Shown one piece after another: positions 6,471 through 10,060 of a DNA stretch of 10,060 nucleotides. A model generated the notes under the pieces. It was not told the origin of the DNA. It did no database searches and saw only the letters and a program-made list of their open reading frames with translations. Both the position numbers and the translations under genes were made by a program. This DNA is from Bacillota bacterium (GTDB taxonomy: Bacteria > Bacillota > Bacilli > Bacillales > Cytobacillaceae). Every line of letters begins with the position of its first letter. Position 1 is the first letter of the stretch. The DNA is taken from positions 1-10,060 of the forward strand of contig JAEWDX010000164.1 of the NCBI GenBank assembly GCA_023389895.1. The letters are read 5' to 3'.

Positions 6471-6621
6471 TACCAAAGAGCTTTTTCCTAAATATACCTT
6501 TGCTTCCTTCAATATATGTAAAGAATTGTCCATGTAACTGGTCACTCCTAGCTTCATTTCAAATTCATAATATCCAAATACTTCCCCGCTTTATCAACAA
6601 AGAAGTAATGTTTTCTTATTT

Positions 6622-8190
6622 TTATGAAGTCAGCGCTTTCATTATTTCCACCAATTGTGCTGCTGTAGATAGCGGATCATATCCATAAAATAGCTCATAT
6701 TGATCGATAAAATATACCTGCTTCTTGCGCGCTGCCTCCATCATCCGCCATCGTTCTGATTGTAGCACTTGTATGAAGCGTTTTTTTCCGACCCCCATCG
6801 TAGGTAGAGCAGTGATAAAGATATGATCAGCTGGAAAATGAACAATCTCTTCAATATCCACTGTAAAATATCCAGAAAGTCCAATATTTTGAGTGACAAT
6901 AGTATTTGGACGACTAAATCCTAAATCCTCATATAATATATGACTTCCCCTACCGTAACTACTATCTATACAATACGCTACATTACCAGCTATTTCCCAG
7001 ACAATTGCAGTGCCTCTTTTTCCGACCCGTTGATCGAGGATATGATTACAATCCGCTATCTGTTCATCATATTGATATAGCCAAGTTCCAAACCGTTCTT
7101 GTTTGTCAACAAGATTCGCTATCAGACGAAATTGCTCCCGCCAGCTTAACTGCTTACACGGAAGCTCAAATACTGGTGCTAACGAAAGTAACACTTTTTT
7201 CTCCATTTCACCACTATAGTTAATAATGACATCAGGACAAGCCGCTGTAATTTCCTGATAATTTGTGGCAACGTCTTGCTCATAGCCCTTTAGCTTATGC
7301 AGAGAGGGAACTGGTTTTAAATTCTCTATAAATGGAGAAAACACTCCTAATTCTGGTGTAACCCCAAGAGCAAGTAAGCATGCTGTATGATTTGTATTTA
7401 GGGCAATCACACGTTTCGTCTTTTGACGGTAAACCGTTGGTGATATACCAACAAGTTGTTTAAATTTTCGGCTTAAATAAGTCCCTTCATGATAGCCAAC
7501 ATCCCGCGCAAGATTATCTAATTTCGGCATGTCGTTCAATAGCTTTTTCTGTGATTCACGGACTCTTAGCAAAGTTAAATATTTAATAAATGGATAACCA
7601 GTATGTTTAAGAAATGTACGAGAAAAATGTTCTGGACTTACTTGAGCTTTTTCAGCCATTTGTTCACGAGTCAATTCTTCGTAGAAATGTAAATTAATAT
7701 ATTCAAGTATCCTTTCAATCCATGATTCTCCTTTTTGTTGGACACCATCACTTAATTCTATGTAAAGCGCTGCTAATAGATCGGCGAATAATTTTTGTAA
7801 ACGAAATGGATTGTTATGTTCAATAATCCTTGTTTCCTTTTCTATTTCTACTGCTAAACTCATAATCTTATCTGAACTTTCGCGAATCATTGTAAGCTCT
7901 TGAAATAAGCTGACTGTTCTTACACCATATTGGCGATATTGGATGACGATGCCTCTAATATTGCACTTATCGGGAATATAAAAATTAGTTGCATTATCCC
8001 AAAACATAATCGTTCTAGCATTAAGCTCGATTAGCTGATTTTGCAACGTATATTTGACGCTGCCATCATAAACGATGACGATACAGGGGAATGAGGACGA
8101 GTCTTTATCGGTATCTCGCATATTTTCTAAATGAATGATTTGTACAGGTTGATAAAAAATATGGGAAAGTAGGCTGTTTTCTGTAGACAT
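6622..8190 (-). CDS. Btr-like AraC regulator fused to siderophore-binding domain
   Basis: A 522-residue cytoplasmic regulator with three parts: an N-terminal cupin-like region (about 1-150), a double helix-turn-helix AraC domain (about 157-258, with LTREQMAEKAQVSPEHFSRTF and LARDVGYHEGTYLSRKF) and a C-terminal TroA/FepB-like periplasmic-binding fold without a signal peptide (about 259-522). The C-terminal part carries CIDSSYGRGSHILYEDLG, which lines up with the NFGRGGQPIYQALG segment of the lipoprotein in this window. This order and length match B. subtilis Btr (YbbB), which binds ferric bacillibactin and activates the feuABC uptake genes. The start is ATG at 8190, with a GGGGGGAG ribosome binding site (8199-8206) 8 bases upstream. 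An upstream in-frame TTG at 8208 overlaps that RBS and is rejected. It lies 39 bases after the second PchR-like gene, probably in one operon. The ligand may differ from bacillibactin. Confidence 0.88.
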   Translation of the reverse strand: MSTENSLLSHIFYQPVQIIHLENMRDTDKDSSSFPCIVIVYDGSVKYTLQNQLIELNARTIMFWDNATNFYIPDKCNIRGIVIQYRQYGVRTVSLFQELTMIRESSDKIMSLAVEIEKETRIIEHNNPFRLQKLFADLLAALYIELSDGVQQKGESWIERILEYINLHFYEELTREQMAEKAQVSPEHFSRTFLKHTGYPFIKYLTLLRVRESQKKLLNDMPKLDNLARDVGYHEGTYLSRKFKQLVGISPTVYRQKTKRVIALNTNHTACLLALGVTPELGVFSPFIENLKPVPSLHKLKGYEQDVATNYQEITAACPDVIINYSGEMEKKVLLSLAPVFELPCKQLSWREQFRLIANLVDKQERFGTWLYQYDEQIADCNHILDQRVGKRGTAIVWEIAGNVAYCIDSSYGRGSHILYEDLGFSRPNTIVTQNIGLSGYFTVDIEEIVHFPADHIFITALPTMGVGKKRFIQVLQSERWRMMEAARKKQVYFIDQYELFYGYDPLSTAAQLVEIMKALTS

Positions 8191-8218
8191 CTGTTTCGCT
8201 CCCCCCAAATACTAGATT

Positions 8219-8237
8219 AATATTGATTTTCAATATT
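8219..8237 (-). repeat. Perfect inverted repeat between the two regulator genes
   Basis: AATATTGA (8219-8226) and TCAATATT (8230-8237) form a perfect 8-3-8 inverted repeat that includes the stop codon of the upstream regulator. It is AT-rich with no adjacent T-run, so it is unlikely to terminate. It could be an mRNA hairpin or a protein-binding site. It does not match the Fur consensus. Confidence 0.5.
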
Positions 8238-9249
8238 TTTCATGATTGTCCCACTCGGTAAATGGCTGAGAAAACTTCCTTAATACTTCATTAGGATTCG
8301 TCCCGAACTTTCTCTTAAACGCCTCAGAAAAATAGCTAGGGTTGGAATAACCGACTGCATTGGCAACTTCTGTTACATTCATTGAGCCATCTTGTAATAA
8401 ATAACTTGCCTTCTCGAGACGCTTTTCACGTAAATAGCCAAATACCGTTGTACCAAACATTTCCTTAAAGCCCTTTTTTAATTTATAATCATTTAATCCA
8501 ATTAAACGCGACAATTCAATTAATGATGGCGGATTTATCATATTTTCAATCATAATGGCCTGTGCTTGACGTATTTTTGCCCGATCGCGAATTGAGAATT
8601 CTGTTTGGTTGATTGGTTGGCTGAGAAAAGTTCGAAATGTTCTTGCTAAAAGCTGTAAAACTGTACATTCAAGCTCTAAATTAGTCATTTTTTTTGCAGT
8701 AATAGCATTCAGCATTTGTCTGAGAATGAGAGTATCTGTAGAATTGATTTTTTCCTGAAACAAGCGATAGGACAATCCTTTAAGAACATCTTGAAAATTC
8801 ATGGTGCTCTCTCCGTTACTTTCTATTTTATCCATATAATGATCAAAGGTTGAGACTGGAATCCCAATGCCAACCATTTGATAAGATTCCTTTCTATTAA
8901 ATAAAAAACTAGCCTCTACTTGCTCAATGAATTGCAATGAGCATGTCCCAGCAGTTATTTCATAGGCACAATCGGAAATATGAACACCCCTTGTTCCTTG
9001 TAGACAGAAACTAATCTCTACCATAGGCTTTGTTGTTAACATATCCAGTTGATGTTCTTTATGAAAAGAGTAATCAGAAATGACCACTTCCAGATCTTGA
9101 CGTGGGCTAAGACGATGAATGGTTCCGTCCTTTTCCTTTGATTGAAAAGCTATGTATTCCTGTTGTGCCTTCTTCGGCCCCAGTATTTCTAAAGCATGAT
9201 AAAAATGGTCAAAATTTTGATGAAAATCAACTTTCATAGAGTTTGTCAC
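8230..9249 (-). CDS. Second AraC-family PchR-like regulator
   Basis: This 339-residue cytoplasmic regulator has an N-terminal sensing domain (about 1-215) and a C-terminal AraC DNA-binding domain (about 225-326). HTH1 lies at 242-262 (SLIELSRLIGLNDYKLKKGFK) and HTH2 near 292-314 (VTEVANAVGYSNPSYFSEAF), ending FGTNPNEVLRKF. The GLNDYKLKxGFKEMFGTTVFGYLREKRLEKA stretch is classic for PchR-type siderophore regulators. It is almost identical to the paralogue at 4028-4984, whereas the N-terminal domains differ, suggesting similar DNA sites but different ligands. The start is unresolved between GTG at 9249 (GAAGG very close) and ATG at 9237 (GGTGA 9 bases upstream). A Fur box precedes it, and the Btr-like gene follows 39 bases downstream, so both are likely co-transcribed and iron-repressed. 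Confidence 0.88.
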   Translation of the reverse strand: MTNSMKVDFHQNFDHFYHALEILGPKKAQQEYIAFQSKEKDGTIHRLSPRQDLEVVISDYSFHKEHQLDMLTTKPMVEISFCLQGTRGVHISDCAYEITAGTCSLQFIEQVEASFLFNRKESYQMVGIGIPVSTFDHYMDKIESNGESTMNFQDVLKGLSYRLFQEKINSTDTLILRQMLNAITAKKMTNLELECTVLQLLARTFRTFLSQPINQTEFSIRDRAKIRQAQAIMIENMINPPSLIELSRLIGLNDYKLKKGFKEMFGTTVFGYLREKRLEKASYLLQDGSMNVTEVANAVGYSNPSYFSEAFKRKFGTNPNEVLRKFSQPFTEWDNHEKY

Positions 9250-9267
9250 CAGCCTTCAGCTCTTCAT

Positions 9268-9304
9268 TGAGAACGATTATCAATAGTTAACCAAAGTATA
9301 GCAA
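9268..9304 (-). promoter_or_regulatory. Promoter and Fur box for the second PchR-like/Btr-like operon
   Basis: Read on the - strand, TTGCTA (9304-9299) and GATAAT (9281-9276) are 17 bases apart. TGATAATCGTTCTCA (9282-9268) matches 12 of the 14 arm positions of the 7-1-7 Fur consensus and covers the -10. Iron-loaded Fur would therefore repress the two-gene operon. Confidence 0.75.
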
Positions 9305-9328
9305 ACAAATTTACTTTAGGCTATAGAA

Positions 9329-10060
9329 TTATTGTTTCTGCACAATTTCTGCCTTAAGAACTGTTGACAGTAGCAGCGTGAAAAAGAAAACTACAGCGCC
9401 AAAACCATAAGCCATTTCGAATCCTCCCACGTACTCAATAAGCCAGCCTGCTAGCCCTGGTCCTATCATTTGACCAACCGCATAGAAAATGGAAATGAAA
9501 CCTATAGCAGACGCTACATATTTCGGCGACACCTGCTCGCTAGCCTTCATTTGAATGAGGACAAGAACTCCGCCAAGTGAGGTGCCCCATATGACGGAGG
9601 ATAGTATAAACCCGCTTACGTTCTCTAACATAATTGGCAGGAGATCGCCTACAACGGATAACAGTAGTGCTGCTACTAATGCTTTTTTCACACCTATTTT
9701 ATCAGCCAACATTCCCCAAAATGGAGCACCTCCAATAGAAACGATACCTGCAATAGCATAGACGGAACCTGCCGTTGCAGTTGAAATACCAAGTTCCTTC
9801 ATGTAGCTTGTTTGATATAAATTTGGAATGAGGTAGACTAGTCCAACTGCGAAATACATAACTGCAATCATATACAGCTCCTTATTTCGCCAAGCGGTTG
9901 TTTTTTCCTGTGTAGTATCCTTTTCGGCTACAGCTTGTGGCTGTTTTATCACAAAAAATGCTAACACTATAACTATAATTGTCATTAGCGCGAAAATTAA
10001 CCATGCTCCTCGCCATCCTAGCTCAGGAAATTGCTGTAACATAAATGGGACGAGTAAACC
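9329..10060 (-). CDS. MFS transporter, C-terminal part (5' end outside window)
   Basis: About 243 residues of a major facilitator are visible. The frame is open to the window edge (GLLVPF precedes the Met at 10042), so that Met is internal. The visible part begins near helix 6 (GWRGAWLIFALM and a long hydrophobic run), has a charged central loop (KQPQAVAEKDTTQEKTTAWRNKE), and then six C-terminal helices with a motif-A-like GMLADKIGVKK. The segment VSPKYVASAIGFISIFYAVGQMIGPGLAGWLIE and overall style recall the YbfB/YjiJ group of MFS proteins, but the substrate is unknown. It lies upstream of the second PchR-like gene on the same strand with an 80-base gap and no visible terminator, so read-through into the iron regulator operon is possible. 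Whether it belongs to the iron regulon depends on its promoter, which is outside the window. Confidence 0.85.
   Translation of the reverse strand, partial: GLLVPFMLQQFPELGWRGAWLIFALMTIIVIVLAFFVIKQPQAVAEKDTTQEKTTAWRNKELYMIAVMYFAVGLVYLIPNLYQTSYMKELGISTATAGSVYAIAGIVSIGGAPFWGMLADKIGVKKALVAALLLSVVGDLLPIMLENVSGFILSSVIWGTSLGGVLVLIQMKASEQVSPKYVASAIGFISIFYAVGQMIGPGLAGWLIEYVGGFEMAYGFGAVVFFFTLLLSTVLKAEIVQKQ

Noticed and set aside
6039..6688. Open frames on + strand at 6039-6452 and 6452-6688
   Set aside because: The first overlaps the MFS gene in another frame; the second runs through the structured block into the antisense of the Btr-like gene. Neither has a convincing ribosome binding site or family features.
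8191..8208. TTG at 8208 as start of the Btr-like gene
   Set aside because: It overlaps the GGGGGGAG ribosome binding site. The ATG at 8190 is spaced correctly behind it.

Overview
The window looks like chromosomal DNA of a low-GC, endospore-forming Firmicute of the Bacillaceae/Planococcaceae type. The evidence is AT-rich coding, AGGAGG ribosome binding sites, several TTG starts, classic Bacillus-style 7-1-7 Fur boxes, a regulator with the same two-part architecture as Bacillus subtilis Btr, and a candidate forespore (sigma-G type) promoter. No rRNA, tRNA, CRISPR array or intact transposase was seen.

Left part (1-2699, + strand). The 3' end of modA is followed by complete modB and modC with gaps of 3 and 1 bases. 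Together they form a molybdate (or tungstate) ABC importer operon. Just downstream is a 43-codon gene (2547-2678) with a strong ribosome binding site, a sigma-G-like promoter and its own terminator. It may encode a minor small acid-soluble spore-type protein.

Middle and right part (2835-9249). This is an iron/siderophore island. It contains a siderophore-binding lipoprotein gene (- strand), divergent from a PchR-like AraC regulator (+ strand). A 12-helix MFS transporter (+ strand), plausibly a siderophore exporter, follows. Convergent to it is a - strand pair: a second PchR-like AraC regulator followed by a Btr-like fusion of an AraC DNA-binding domain with a siderophore-binding domain. Four Fur boxes lie in the control regions of the lipoprotein, both PchR-like regulators and the MFS gene, so iron starvation should turn on all four transcription units. 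The AraC proteins would then add siderophore-specific activation. The permease and ATPase that the lipoprotein needs, and any siderophore biosynthesis genes, are not in the window.

Between the convergent MFS and Btr-like genes (6379-6621) is a compact structured block (6418-6470). It resembles the right end / omega-RNA 3' end of IS200/IS605-type elements, with no tnpB left. The right edge (9329-10060, - strand) holds the C-terminal part of another MFS transporter cut by the window end.
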